Source: Cellulomonas telluris
Lineage (GTDB): Bacteria > Actinomycetota > Actinomycetes > Actinomycetales > Cellulomonadaceae
Direction of reading: 5' to 3'
Length of the DNA stretch: 64,000 bases
Assembly (NCBI RefSeq): GCF_004886325.1
Contig: NZ_QXFN01000001.1
Span: forward strand, 992,001-1,056,000
Shown: positions 15,302 through 23,138 of the stretch, piece by piece
Layout: every line of letters starts with the position of its first letter
Position numbering within the stretch: position 1 is the stretch's first letter
The notes under the pieces: model-generated
Database searches by the model: none
Told to the model about the DNA's origin: nothing
The model's input: the letters and a program-made list of their open reading frames with translations, nothing else
Made by a program: the position numbers and the translations under genes

Positions 15302-15748
15302 TCAGCGTGCGAGCCGGCGCACGGTGCGGCGGAGCATCGCCGTCACCACGACGGGGTGCACGAGCCGCACGACCCCGAAGTACAGGCGCCCGCGCCACCC
15401 GTGCAGGCGCACCGTCGTCGTGACCCGCACCAGACGCGCCGGCACGTCGACCGCGACACCGCAGCGGAAGTCCAGGTGCACGTCGTTCAGCGCCAGGAGC
15501 GCCTCGTCGCCCACCACCTCGGTGACCGCGAAGGCGTCCCGCGGCGCTGGAGGGATGCGCAGCAGCGGCACGAGCGCCTGCCGCAGGAGGAGGGCGGCGG
15601 CCACCCAGCGGGGCATCGCCGCGAGCGAGAACATCTCCCGCGCCCAGACCGCCGGGTCCGTCGGCGCACCGGGCGGCAGCGGGGCGATCACGGCGTCGGC
15701 GTAGTCGGGTGCGGGCACGTCGCGCAGGGCGAGCGACCAGTGCGTCAT
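15302..15748 (-). CDS. DUF2867 family protein
   Basis: 148 residues. Pattern of the family: DYADAVIAPL, PAVWAREMFSLAAMPRWV, DAFAVTEVVGDEALLALNDVHLDFRCGVAVD, VTTTVRLHGWRGRLYFGVVRLVHPVVVTAMLRR. A START-like lipid-binding fold has been suggested for related proteins; the function is unknown. Start ATG follows GACGGAGGA. Stands alone, convergent with the desulfurase-like gene and divergent from the GNAT-kinase gene. Confidence 0.8.
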   Translation of the reverse strand: MTHWSLALRDVPAPDYADAVIAPLPPGAPTDPAVWAREMFSLAAMPRWVAAALLLRQALVPLLRIPPAPRDAFAVTEVVGDEALLALNDVHLDFRCGVAVDVPARLVRVTTTVRLHGWRGRLYFGVVRLVHPVVVTAMLRRTVRRLAR

Positions 15749-15838
15749 GGGTCCTCCGTCCGGTGGTGCTCGCCACGGTAGGGGGCCGTTCCTGAGAGGA
15801 CGCCGAATGCCGTGGCGTCCCCGTGCCACCCTCGTCGC

Positions 15839-16930
15839 GTGCAGCACGACCTCACCCTCACCGGTCACGGAGTCCGTCTCGTCCCGCTCGCGCCGGCCCA
15901 CGCGCACGACCTGCTCGGGTTCACCGACGCGACCGTGTGGCGCGGCATGTCGTCGCCGACGCCGCGCGACGCCGCGGACATGGAGGGCGTCGTGGCGACC
16001 GCGCTCGCGACGCCCGGCCGGTACGCCTTCGCCGTGCTCGACGACGCCACGGACCGGGTGGTCGGGTCCACGTCGTTCTACGACGTGGACCTCACCGCCG
16101 GCCGGCTCGAGGTCGGGCACACCTGGTACGACCCCGCCGTGTGGGGCACGTCCGTCAACCCGGCGTGCAAGCTCCTGCTCATGACGCACGCCTTCGGGAC
16201 GTGGGGCGTCGCGCGCGTCGCCTACCGGGTGGACGAGCGCAACCACCGCTCGATCGCCGCGGTGACGAAGCTCGGGGCGGTGCCCGAGGGGCGGCTGCGC
16301 GACCACCGCCTGCGGCCCGACGGGTCGCGCGGGGCGTCGCTGTACTTCTCGGTCCTGGCCGACGAGTGGCCCGCCGTGCGGGACCGCCTGCTCGCCCGGC
16401 TCGCGGGGGAGGACGTCCCGGACGACCGCACGCACCTGCTGCTGGTCGGCGGACGCTCCGGCGTCGGCAAGTCGACCGTCGCGGCCGCCGTGCACGACCT
16501 GCTCACCGCGCGGGACGTGCGGCACGCCGTCGTCGAGGGCGACGCCCTGGACCTCGCGCACCCGGCCCCGTGGGAGCACGGGGTCGCCGCCGCGAACCTC
16601 GCCGACGTGTGGCGCCGCTACCGGGCGCTCGGGTACCGCCGGCTCGTCGTCACGAACACGGTGAGCGTGCTCGAGGCCGACGTGCTCGCCGCGGCCGTCG
16701 GCGACCGGCCGCACGTGACGTCGGTGCTGCTGACGGCCTCCGACGCCACCGCCCACGAGCGCCTCGCCCGCCGGGAACGGGGTGCGTCGCTGGTCGCGCA
16801 CGTCGGGCGGTCCGACGCCGCCGCGGTGCGCCTCGAGGCCGAGGCGGGCCCGGACGTGCACCGCGTCCCCACCGACGGCCGCTCGCCCGAGGACGTCGCC
16901 GCGGAGGTGCTGCGTCTCGCCGGGTGGTGA
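15839..16930 (+). CDS. Fusion of a RimJ/RimL-type GNAT acetyltransferase and a P-loop kinase domain
   Basis: 363 residues. The N-terminal half (about 1-185) is GNAT, RimJ/RimL type: VRLVPLAPAHAHDLLGF, GSTSFYDVDLTAGRLEVGHTWYDPAVWGT, then ACKLLLMTHAFGTWGVARVAYRVDERNHRSIAAVTKLGAVPEG. The C-terminal half (about 195-363) opens LLLVGGRSGVGKSTVAAAVHDLL, a Walker A, with LVVTNTVSVLEADVLAAAVG and RLARRERG as later nucleotide-kinase-like elements. Such a fusion may couple acetylation with phosphorylation of the same small molecule (for example drug inactivation), but the substrate cannot be read. GTG start; a weak CACCCT sits at leaderless spacing. Confidence 0.75.
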   Translation: MQHDLTLTGHGVRLVPLAPAHAHDLLGFTDATVWRGMSSPTPRDAADMEGVVATALATPGRYAFAVLDDATDRVVGSTSFYDVDLTAGRLEVGHTWYDPAVWGTSVNPACKLLLMTHAFGTWGVARVAYRVDERNHRSIAAVTKLGAVPEGRLRDHRLRPDGSRGASLYFSVLADEWPAVRDRLLARLAGEDVPDDRTHLLLVGGRSGVGKSTVAAAVHDLLTARDVRHAVVEGDALDLAHPAPWEHGVAAANLADVWRRYRALGYRRLVVTNTVSVLEADVLAAAVGDRPHVTSVLLTASDATAHERLARRERGASLVAHVGRSDAAAVRLEAEAGPDVHRVPTDGRSPEDVAAEVLRLAGW

Positions 16931-16993
16931 GCGTCGGGGCACGGCGGGACGTCCGGAGGTCCGGACGTCCGGCGGTGCGGCCGCGCGTCGGCG

Positions 16994-17596
16994 TCAGCGG
17001 ACGCGCAGGCCCAGGTGCGCGGCCAGCAGCGGCGCGAGGTCGAGCAGCTGGTCGCCGCTGATCGTGGCGCCCGCCAGGCCCCCGACGCCGTCGACGCCCC
17101 CGGTGAGGCGCGCACCGCGCAGGTCGACGTCGCGCAGGCGCGCGTCCGAGGTGTCGAGGCGGCGCACGTCGCAGTCGACGACCACGAGCTTCCGGACGGT
17201 CGCGCCCGACAGGTCGAGGTCGCCGAGCGTGACTCGCTCCAGGTGCAGCCCGTCGACCGTCGCGCCCCGCAGGTCCAGGTAGTCGACCTTGCCGCCGACC
17301 ACCCGCAGCCGCACCACCTCGGCGGCGGACGTGCCCAGGGCACCCAGCCGCACGTCGGTGAGCGTGACGTCGCGCCAGGCGGACCCGGGCGCCCGGACGT
17401 CGCCCGCCTGCACGGCCGTCCACGTGGTGTCGAGCAGGCGCGCGTGGTCGAGGCGCAGGCCGTCCGCGCGGCAGCCGGTCAGCTCGCACTCGAGGAACCG
17501 CGCGCCGGACGCGTCCCGCCCGGACAGGTCGAGGCCCTCGAAGGTGAGCGCGTCGAGGTCGGCGTCGGGGACCAGGTCGTCAGCGGTGGCGTCCAC
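16994..17596 (-). CDS. Pentapeptide-repeat protein
   Basis: 200 residues with repeated A(D/N)LxX-type units: FEGLDLSGRDASGARFLECEL, LDHARLLDTTW, LDLRGATVDGLHLERVTLGDLDLSGATVRKL, DARLRDVDLRGARLTG. This predicts a right-handed quadrilateral beta-helix. Some members protect DNA gyrase from quinolones; here nothing fixes the function. GTG start, no signal peptide. Ends near the convergent GNAT-kinase gene. Confidence 0.8.
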   Translation of the reverse strand: MDATADDLVPDADLDALTFEGLDLSGRDASGARFLECELTGCRADGLRLDHARLLDTTWTAVQAGDVRAPGSAWRDVTLTDVRLGALGTSAAEVVRLRVVGGKVDYLDLRGATVDGLHLERVTLGDLDLSGATVRKLVVVDCDVRRLDTSDARLRDVDLRGARLTGGVDGVGGLAGATISGDQLLDLAPLLAAHLGLRVR

Positions 17597-17642
17597 GCGC
17601 GCGAGCCTGCCACGGACGTCCGACGCCCGGCGCCGCGGACGG

Positions 17643-18047
17643 TCAGGCCATGGACGCCAGCAGCGCCCGGCAGGCCTCCTCGCAGCGGCGGCACGCCTCG
17701 GCGCACACCCGGCAGTGCTCGTGCATCTGCGCGTGCTGCTCGCACTCCGCGGCGCACTGCCCGCACGCGGTCGCGCACGCCTCGAGCAGCGCCGCGACGA
17801 GCTTGAGGTCGGGCGCGGTCTGCCGGCTGAGGACGGTCGCGGTCGCGGCGCAGACGTCGGCGCAGTCGGCGTCGAGGCGGATGCACGCGCGCAGGTCGGC
17901 GACGTGCTCCTCGCCCAGGCACGCGTCCGCGCAGGCGGTGCAGGTCTGCGCGCAGTCCAGGCAGGCCTCGATGCAGGCGACCAGCTCCTCGGCGGGGGCG
18001 AACGGGTCGCCCGGGTAGGTGTCGACCATGCGGCGCGTGCTGCTCAC
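17643..18047 (-). CDS. Four-helix-bundle copper-binding (Csp-like) protein
   Basis: 134 residues with about 18 Cys arranged as repeated CxxxC pairs in helices: CIEACLDCAQTCTACADACL, RACIRLDADCADVC, ACATACGQCAAECEQHAQMHEHC and CAEACRRCEEACRALL. This is the copper-storage Csp/DUF326 pattern, where Cys line a helical bundle and bind many Cu(I) ions. No export signal, so cytosolic storage is likely. The GTG start has GAGGGAGG nearby; TACCGT (18117-18112, minus) is a probable -10 about 65 bp upstream. Confidence 0.85.
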   Translation of the reverse strand: MSSTRRMVDTYPGDPFAPAEELVACIEACLDCAQTCTACADACLGEEHVADLRACIRLDADCADVCAATATVLSRQTAPDLKLVAALLEACATACGQCAAECEQHAQMHEHCRVCAEACRRCEEACRALLASMA

Positions 18048-18205
18048 GGTGCCTCCCTCGCGGCCCGCCGCGGCCGGTGAGCCGGCTCGGGGGACGACGG
18101 GCGTCCTCGCCACGGTAGGACGGCCGGCCGCCACCCGCCCGGCGGCACCCGCCCCCCGCCGACCCCGGACCTGGTCAGCACCGACGACCCCACGTGCTGA
18201 CGAGC

Positions 18206-18287
18206 TCCGGGTTCACCGACGACGAGGACGACGAACCCGGACCTCTCCTCGTCCTCGTCGTGGCGGGGAGGGGGGTCCGGGTTCGTC
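18206..18287 (-). terminator. Three-arm inverted-repeat region after the maoC operon
   Basis: TCCGGGTTC occurs at 18206-18214 and 18276-18284, and its complement GAACCCGGA at 18233-18241 lies between, so the middle arm can pair with either side. A further perfect 13-bp pair (18219-18231 with 18249-18261) and a 13-bp pair (18230-18242 with 18275-18287) overlap. It probably ends the fabG4-maoC transcript; the switch-like geometry is unusual. The remaining 18048-18306 interval has no gene. Confidence 0.55.
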
Positions 18288-18306
18288 GGCGCCGCGAGGG
18301 GCCGCG

Positions 18307-19248
18307 TCAGGGGAGCGGGGTCACGGACCCCAGGACGTGCGGCTTGCCCGTGCGGGCGTGCCAGGCGGCCAGGTCGTACCCGCCGCCGTCCGCGGGACGG
18401 GTGCTCACCGCGACCGTCGCGGGCAGCAGCACCGGCTTCACGAAGTCCACCGACCACACGAACGCCGCGCCGCGCGCCGGCCCGACGTCGGCGAGCAGCC
18501 GCGACGCCGTGTACATGCCGTGCGCGATGGCCCGCGGGAACCCGAACGGCCGGGCGGTGAGCGCGGACAGGTGGATGGGGTTGCGGTCGCCGGAGACGGC
18601 CCCGTACCGGCGGCCGGTGTCGGCGTCGAGGCGCCAGGAGCCGGTCGGCTGCGGCGGCGTGAACGGGGTGCGCTCGGACGCCGGCGCGGCGCCGGCATCG
18701 GCGTCCCCGGCTCGCGCGTCGCCGGTGTCCGCCAGCCGCAGCCCGGGCGCCAGGTACGTCGAGACGCCCCGCCACGCGACGTCGCCCCCGGCGCCGCCGG
18801 TCACCTCGACGACGAGGTCGACCTGCGTGCCGCGCGGGTGCGGCCGCATGGCCTCGGCGTGCGCCCGCACCGCCAGGGCCTCCCCGAGCGTCAGCCGACG
18901 GCGCTGCTCCACGCGGTTGGCCAGGTGCACCATGCCGAGCAGCGGCAGCGGGAAGTCGTCGCGCACCATGAGGGCCGTCGCGACGGGGAACGCGAGCACG
19001 TGCACGTACCCCGCCGGCAGGGCGTCGGTCCCCGGCTCGCCGAGCAGGCGCTGGTACGCCGTCAGGTGGGCCGCGTCGACGTGCAGGTCGCGGACCGCGT
19101 AGACGACGTCGGGCAGGGGACGCGACACCCGCTTGCCCCCGCCGTCGACGGCGAGCCGCGCCGCACCGGCCGCACCGCGCGCGTACAGCCCGCCGAGCCC
19201 CGGCACCGCGGGCAGCACGACCTCGCGCGCCTCGGCCACCGGGCTCAC
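18307..19248 (-). CDS. MaoC-like (R)-specific enoyl-ACP/CoA hydratase, HtdX type
   Basis: 313 residues. N-terminal hot-dog half includes PDVVYAVRDLHVDAAHLTAYQRLLG and VHVLAFPVATALMV; the C-terminal hot-dog carries the hydratase motif in AVSGDRNPIHLSALTARPFGFPRAIAHGMYT (Asp and His catalytic). Ends with SVDFVKPVLLPATVAV. Size and position match mycobacterial HtdX (Rv0241c), the dehydratase next to FabG4. GTG start overlaps the fabG4 stop (GTGA). The pair would perform reduction and dehydration of 3-oxoacyl chains. Confidence 0.85.
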   Translation of the reverse strand: MSPVAEAREVVLPAVPGLGGLYARGAAGAARLAVDGGGKRVSRPLPDVVYAVRDLHVDAAHLTAYQRLLGEPGTDALPAGYVHVLAFPVATALMVRDDFPLPLLGMVHLANRVEQRRRLTLGEALAVRAHAEAMRPHPRGTQVDLVVEVTGGAGGDVAWRGVSTYLAPGLRLADTGDARAGDADAGAAPASERTPFTPPQPTGSWRLDADTGRRYGAVSGDRNPIHLSALTARPFGFPRAIAHGMYTASRLLADVGPARGAAFVWSVDFVKPVLLPATVAVSTRPADGGGYDLAAWHARTGKPHVLGSVTPLP

Positions 19249-20642
19249 CGGCCCACCATGTTCTGCCCGCACACCCGCAGGGTGCGGCCGACGATCCCGC
19301 CGGCGGCCGGCGAGGCGAGGAACGCGATCGTCTCGGCGACGTCTACGGGCAGCCCGCCCTGCTGCAGGGAGTTGAGCCGCCGCGCGACCTGCCGCGTGAC
19401 CGCCGGGATGCGCGCGGTCATGTCGGTCTCGATGAAGCCCGGCGCGACCGCGTTCGCGGTGCCGCCGAACGGCGTGAGCAGCGGTGCCGTCGCGCGCACC
19501 ATGCCGACGACGCCGCCCTTGCTGGCCGCGTAGTTCGTCTGCCCGCGGTTGCCGGCGATGCCGGACGTGGACGCGAGCGCCACGATCCGCGGCGCGTCCA
19601 CGAAGTCGCCCGAGGTCAGCAGCGCCTCGTTGATGCGCAGCTGGGCCGCGATGTTGACCGCGAGCACCGACGACCACTTGTCGTCGGACATGTTCGCCAG
19701 CAGCTTGTCGCGCGTGATGCCGGCGTTGTGCACGACGACGTCGAGGCGCCCGTGCCGCGTACGGGCGTGCTCGAGGATGCGCTCGCCGGCGTCGTCCGCG
19801 GTGACGTCGAGCTGCAGCGCCGTGCCCTTGACGCGGTTGGCGACCGCGGCCAGCTGCTCGCCCGCCGCGGGCACGTCGACGGCCACGACGGTCGCGCCGT
19901 CGCGCGCGAGCACCTCGGCGATCGCGGCGCCGATGCCGCGCGCGGCGCCGGTCACGACCGCGACCTTGCCCGCCAGCGGCTTCTCCCAGTCCGTCGGCAG
20001 CTCGCCGGCGTCGGAGTCCACCTCGAGCAGCTGCCCGTCCACAAACGCGGAGCGCGTCGAGAGGAAGAACCGCAGGCCCGCGACGACGCTCGGGGCGCTG
20101 ACCGGCACGTCCGCGGCGAGGGCGAGACCGTTGCCCGTCGCCCCGCCGCGCAGCTCCTTCGCGAGCGAGCGCAGGAACCCGTCGACGCCCTGCCGCGCGG
20201 CGGCCACCGCGGGCGCGTCCGTCTCGAGCGCGGGCCGCGAGATCGTCACCACGCGTGCACCGGAGCGCAGGCTCTTCAGCGTGGACGCGGCCGCGAGCAC
20301 CGGCTGCGTGAGGTCGTCCGGGTGCTCGACGCCCGTGAGGACGAGCACGACCGCGGCGTACCGCACGTCCGGTGCCGGGTGCCGGTGCACCTCGAGGTCC
20401 CAGCCGTCGAGGACGACCGGGGCGTCGTCGGGGCGCGGGTCGGCCGGTCCGCCGGCCGGCGACGACAGCAGCGTCGCGACCGCGTCGGCGTCCGGGCCCG
20501 TGCCGAGCACCAGCGCGGGGCCGTCGAGCAGCGGCTGCCCGGGCTGGTGGCGGCGCAGGCGGGCCGGCCGCGGCAGGCCGAGCTGCTTCGCGAGCTTCTT
20601 CGTGAACCCGCTGTTGACGAGCTCGAGGTACGTGTCGGTCAT
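19245..20642 (-). CDS. fabG4: High-molecular-weight 3-oxoacyl-ACP/CoA reductase, FabG4 type
   Basis: 465 residues, about twice the usual FabG. The N-terminal flavodoxin-like half lacks catalytic residues (SGFTKKLAKQLGLPRP at the start is characteristic). The C-terminal half is a full SDR: VTGAARGIGAAIAEVL for the dinucleotide, NAGITRDKLL, ALASTSGIAGNRGQTNYAASKGG with catalytic Ser, Tyr and Lys, and GFIETDMTARIP. The same architecture is found in mycobacterial FabG4 (Rv0242c). ATG 20642 chosen because GGAG lies 6-9 bases upstream. First gene of the fabG4-maoC pair. Confidence 0.9.
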   Translation of the reverse strand: MTDTYLELVNSGFTKKLAKQLGLPRPARLRRHQPGQPLLDGPALVLGTGPDADAVATLLSSPAGGPADPRPDDAPVVLDGWDLEVHRHPAPDVRYAAVVLVLTGVEHPDDLTQPVLAAASTLKSLRSGARVVTISRPALETDAPAVAAARQGVDGFLRSLAKELRGGATGNGLALAADVPVSAPSVVAGLRFFLSTRSAFVDGQLLEVDSDAGELPTDWEKPLAGKVAVVTGAARGIGAAIAEVLARDGATVVAVDVPAAGEQLAAVANRVKGTALQLDVTADDAGERILEHARTRHGRLDVVVHNAGITRDKLLANMSDDKWSSVLAVNIAAQLRINEALLTSGDFVDAPRIVALASTSGIAGNRGQTNYAASKGGVVGMVRATAPLLTPFGGTANAVAPGFIETDMTARIPAVTRQVARRLNSLQQGGLPVDVAETIAFLASPAAGGIVGRTLRVCGQNMVGR

Positions 20643-20747
20643 CTGCACTCCTGCGTCGGTCCGGGCCGGCGGGACGCCCGCCGTGCCGTCGGGGGAGAAG
20701 GAGCCGGGCCGCGCGCCTGCGGGGGGGACGGGCGCGCGACCCGGCGG

Positions 20748-22097
20748 TCAGGCGGCCTCGAGGATCGCGGTGAGGCCGAGGCCCCCGGCGGCGCAGATCG
20801 AGACGAGCGCGCGCACCGGGGCGTCGTCGCCGGCGGCGACCTGCGCGGCGCGGCGGCGGTGCAGCTCCTTGGCGACGGTGGCGACGATGCGGCCGCCGGT
20901 CGCGGCGAACGGGTGGCCCGCGGCCAGCGACGAGCCGTGCACGTTGAGGCGGTCGACGTCGACCTTGCCGAACGCGCCGTCGAGGCCGAGGCGCTCGCGC
21001 CCGAACTCCTCCGACTCCCAGGCCGCCAGCGTCGTGAGCACCGTGGACGCGAACGCCTCGTGGATCTCGACGTACTGGAAGTCCTCGAGCGTGAGCCCGT
21101 GGCGCGCCAGCAGGCGCGGCACCGCGAACACGGGCGCCATGAGCAGGCCGTCGACGCCGTGCACGAAGTCGACGGCGCCGGCCTCGGCGTCGACGACCGC
21201 GGCGAGCGGCGTGAGGTCGTGCTCGGCGGCCCACTCGGCCGAGCCGAGCAGCACGGTCGACGCGCCGTCGGTGAGCGGCGTGGAGTTGCCCGCCGTCATG
21301 GTCGCCGGGGTGTCGAGCGAGAGGCCGAACGTCGGCTTGAGCTTCGCGAGCTTCTCCATCGACGTGTCGGGGCGCAGGTTCGCGTCGCGCGTCAGCCCGC
21401 GGTACGGGGTGACGAGGTCGTCGAAGAAGCCCGAGTCCCACGCGGCGGCCAGGCGCTGGTGGCTGCGCAGCGCGACCTCGTCCTGCGCCTCGCGCGAGAT
21501 GCCCCACTGCGCCGTGGTCAGCGCCTGGTGCTCACCCATCGACAGGTGGGTGCGCGGCTCGGACGTGCGCGGCGTCGCCGGGGCGAGGTCCTTCGGCCGC
21601 AGGCGGGCGATCGCCTTCAGGCGCTGCTGCGGGGTCTTCGCGTGCGAGAGGTCGAGCAGCACGCGGCGCAGCCGGTCGCTGACCGCGATCGGCGCGTCCG
21701 ACGTCGTGTCGACGCCGCCCGCGACGGCGGACTCGAGCTGGCCGAGACGGATCTTGTTCGACAGCGAGACGACGGTCTCGAGGCCGGTCGCGCAGGCCTG
21801 CTGCACGTCGTACGCCGGAGTCGTGGGCGACAGCGCGGAGCCGAGGACGGCCTCGCGGGCGAGGTTGAAGTCGCGGCTGTGCTTGAGCACCGCACCTGCG
21901 GCGACCTCGCCGATGCGCTCGCCCTGCAGGCCGTAGCGGGCGACGAGGCCGTCGAGGGCCGCGGTGAGCATGTCCTGGTTGGACGCCTGCGCGTACCTGC
22001 CGCCCGCGCGGGCGAAGGGGATCCGGTTGCCGCCCAGCACGTAGGCGGCGCGGGGGGCGGCGGGGGCGGGAGTGCTCGTGTCACGGGTGGAGGCCAT
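20748..22097 (-). CDS. Acetyl-CoA C-acetyltransferase (thiolase), FadA2-like
   Basis: 449 residues. Thiolase active-site blocks: VQQACATGLETVVSLSNKI (nucleophilic Cys), YVEIHEAFASTVL, NVHGSSLAAGHPFAATGGR and SICAAGGLGLTAIL (second Cys, slightly altered from CIGGG). MASTRDTSTP start with AGAGGGA upstream. In mycobacteria fadA2 also neighbours fabG4, which supports a shared lipid pathway, either beta-oxidation or chain elongation. The 105-bp gap to fabG4 may hold that gene's promoter. Confidence 0.88.
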   Translation of the reverse strand: MASTRDTSTPAPAAPRAAYVLGGNRIPFARAGGRYAQASNQDMLTAALDGLVARYGLQGERIGEVAAGAVLKHSRDFNLAREAVLGSALSPTTPAYDVQQACATGLETVVSLSNKIRLGQLESAVAGGVDTTSDAPIAVSDRLRRVLLDLSHAKTPQQRLKAIARLRPKDLAPATPRTSEPRTHLSMGEHQALTTAQWGISREAQDEVALRSHQRLAAAWDSGFFDDLVTPYRGLTRDANLRPDTSMEKLAKLKPTFGLSLDTPATMTAGNSTPLTDGASTVLLGSAEWAAEHDLTPLAAVVDAEAGAVDFVHGVDGLLMAPVFAVPRLLARHGLTLEDFQYVEIHEAFASTVLTTLAAWESEEFGRERLGLDGAFGKVDVDRLNVHGSSLAAGHPFAATGGRIVATVAKELHRRRAAQVAAGDDAPVRALVSICAAGGLGLTAILEAA

Positions 22098-22235
22098 CGG
22101 GCGTTCCCTCTCGCATCGGCGTCGATGACGGGTCGGCCGGGGGCCCCGAGCGGTACCGGGCGGGAGCCCGGTGCGTCGAGGGACCTGGGTCCCGGCTGAT
22201 GTCCGAAACCCACAGTACCTGATACCGTCGGTTGC

Positions 22236-23138
22236 GTGAGGTCCGTCACGCCGGGGCCGTCGAGGACGCCGGTCCCGCTCCCCGCCCCCGAGGACGCGGC
22301 GCCGCGCGCAGCCGCGGTCGTCGCCGTCCCCGCGCCCGGCCCCGGGGTCGAGGACGTCCCCGCGGACGGTCGCTCGACGCGCTGGGCGGACCACCGCGAG
22401 GCCCGCCGGGCCGAGCTCGTCCGCGTCGCCCGCCGGACCGTGCACCACCGCGGCCCCGACGTCTCGATGGAGGAGATCGCGGCCGCTGCCGGGACGTCGA
22501 AGTCGATCGTCTACCGCTACTTCACCGACAAGATGGGCCTGCAGATCGCCGTCGCCGAGGCGGTCGTGCTGCAGATCCAGGGTGCGCTCGAGGGCGTCCT
22601 GCGGGTCGCGCCGACGCCGCGCGACGGCCTGCGGGCGATGGTCGCGGTGTACCTGGAGATGATCGAGTCCTCGCCGAACGTGTACGCGTTCGTGACCCGG
22701 GACGGCTCGGTGGAGTCCGGAGGGCCGCTCGGGCACTTCCTCGACTCGGTGACCGCGCTCGTCGCCGCCCCGTTCGCCCGCGGTCTCACCGAGGAGCGCG
22801 ACGGCCGCACCGTCGCCCGTCGCCCCGACGCCCCGCCCGCCGACCTCGCCGCGGAGCCGCCCGCCGACGCCGCCACCCGCGCCCTCGCCGAGTCCTGGGC
22901 CGCGGGCGCCGTCGGCTTCGTCCGCGGCGCCGGGGAGTGGTGGCTCGCGCACCGCCACGACCCCGGCACGCCGGACCGCGAGACCCTCACCGCCCAGGTC
23001 GCCGCGTGGCTGTGGGCCGGCCCCGTCGGCCTGCTGGCGCGCGACCGGCCCACCCGTGACCGACCCCGTACACCCGCCCACCCGGCGGAGACCCACCAGA
23101 CCGGCGACGACGCCGGAACCCCCAGGGAGCAGCGATGA
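22236..23138 (+). CDS. TetR-family regulator of the lipid cluster
   Basis: 300 residues, with a Pro/Ala-rich N-terminal extension of about 50. HTH at about 50-95: REARRAELVRVARRTVHHRG, SMEEIAAAAGTSKSIVYRYFTDKMGL. The C-terminal ligand domain has LRAMVAVYLEMIESSPNVYAFV and an AVGFVRGAGEWWLAHRHD helix. The GTG start fits a leaderless promoter, TACCGT (22223-22228) plus seven bases. Direct TACC-TGA-TACC repeats at the promoter are a possible site. It is divergent from the thiolase and overlaps the following acyl-CoA gene by 4 bp. Confidence 0.85.
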   Translation: MRSVTPGPSRTPVPLPAPEDAAPRAAAVVAVPAPGPGVEDVPADGRSTRWADHREARRAELVRVARRTVHHRGPDVSMEEIAAAAGTSKSIVYRYFTDKMGLQIAVAEAVVLQIQGALEGVLRVAPTPRDGLRAMVAVYLEMIESSPNVYAFVTRDGSVESGGPLGHFLDSVTALVAAPFARGLTEERDGRTVARRPDAPPADLAAEPPADAATRALAESWAAGAVGFVRGAGEWWLAHRHDPGTPDRETLTAQVAAWLWAGPVGLLARDRPTRDRPRTPAHPAETHQTGDDAGTPREQR

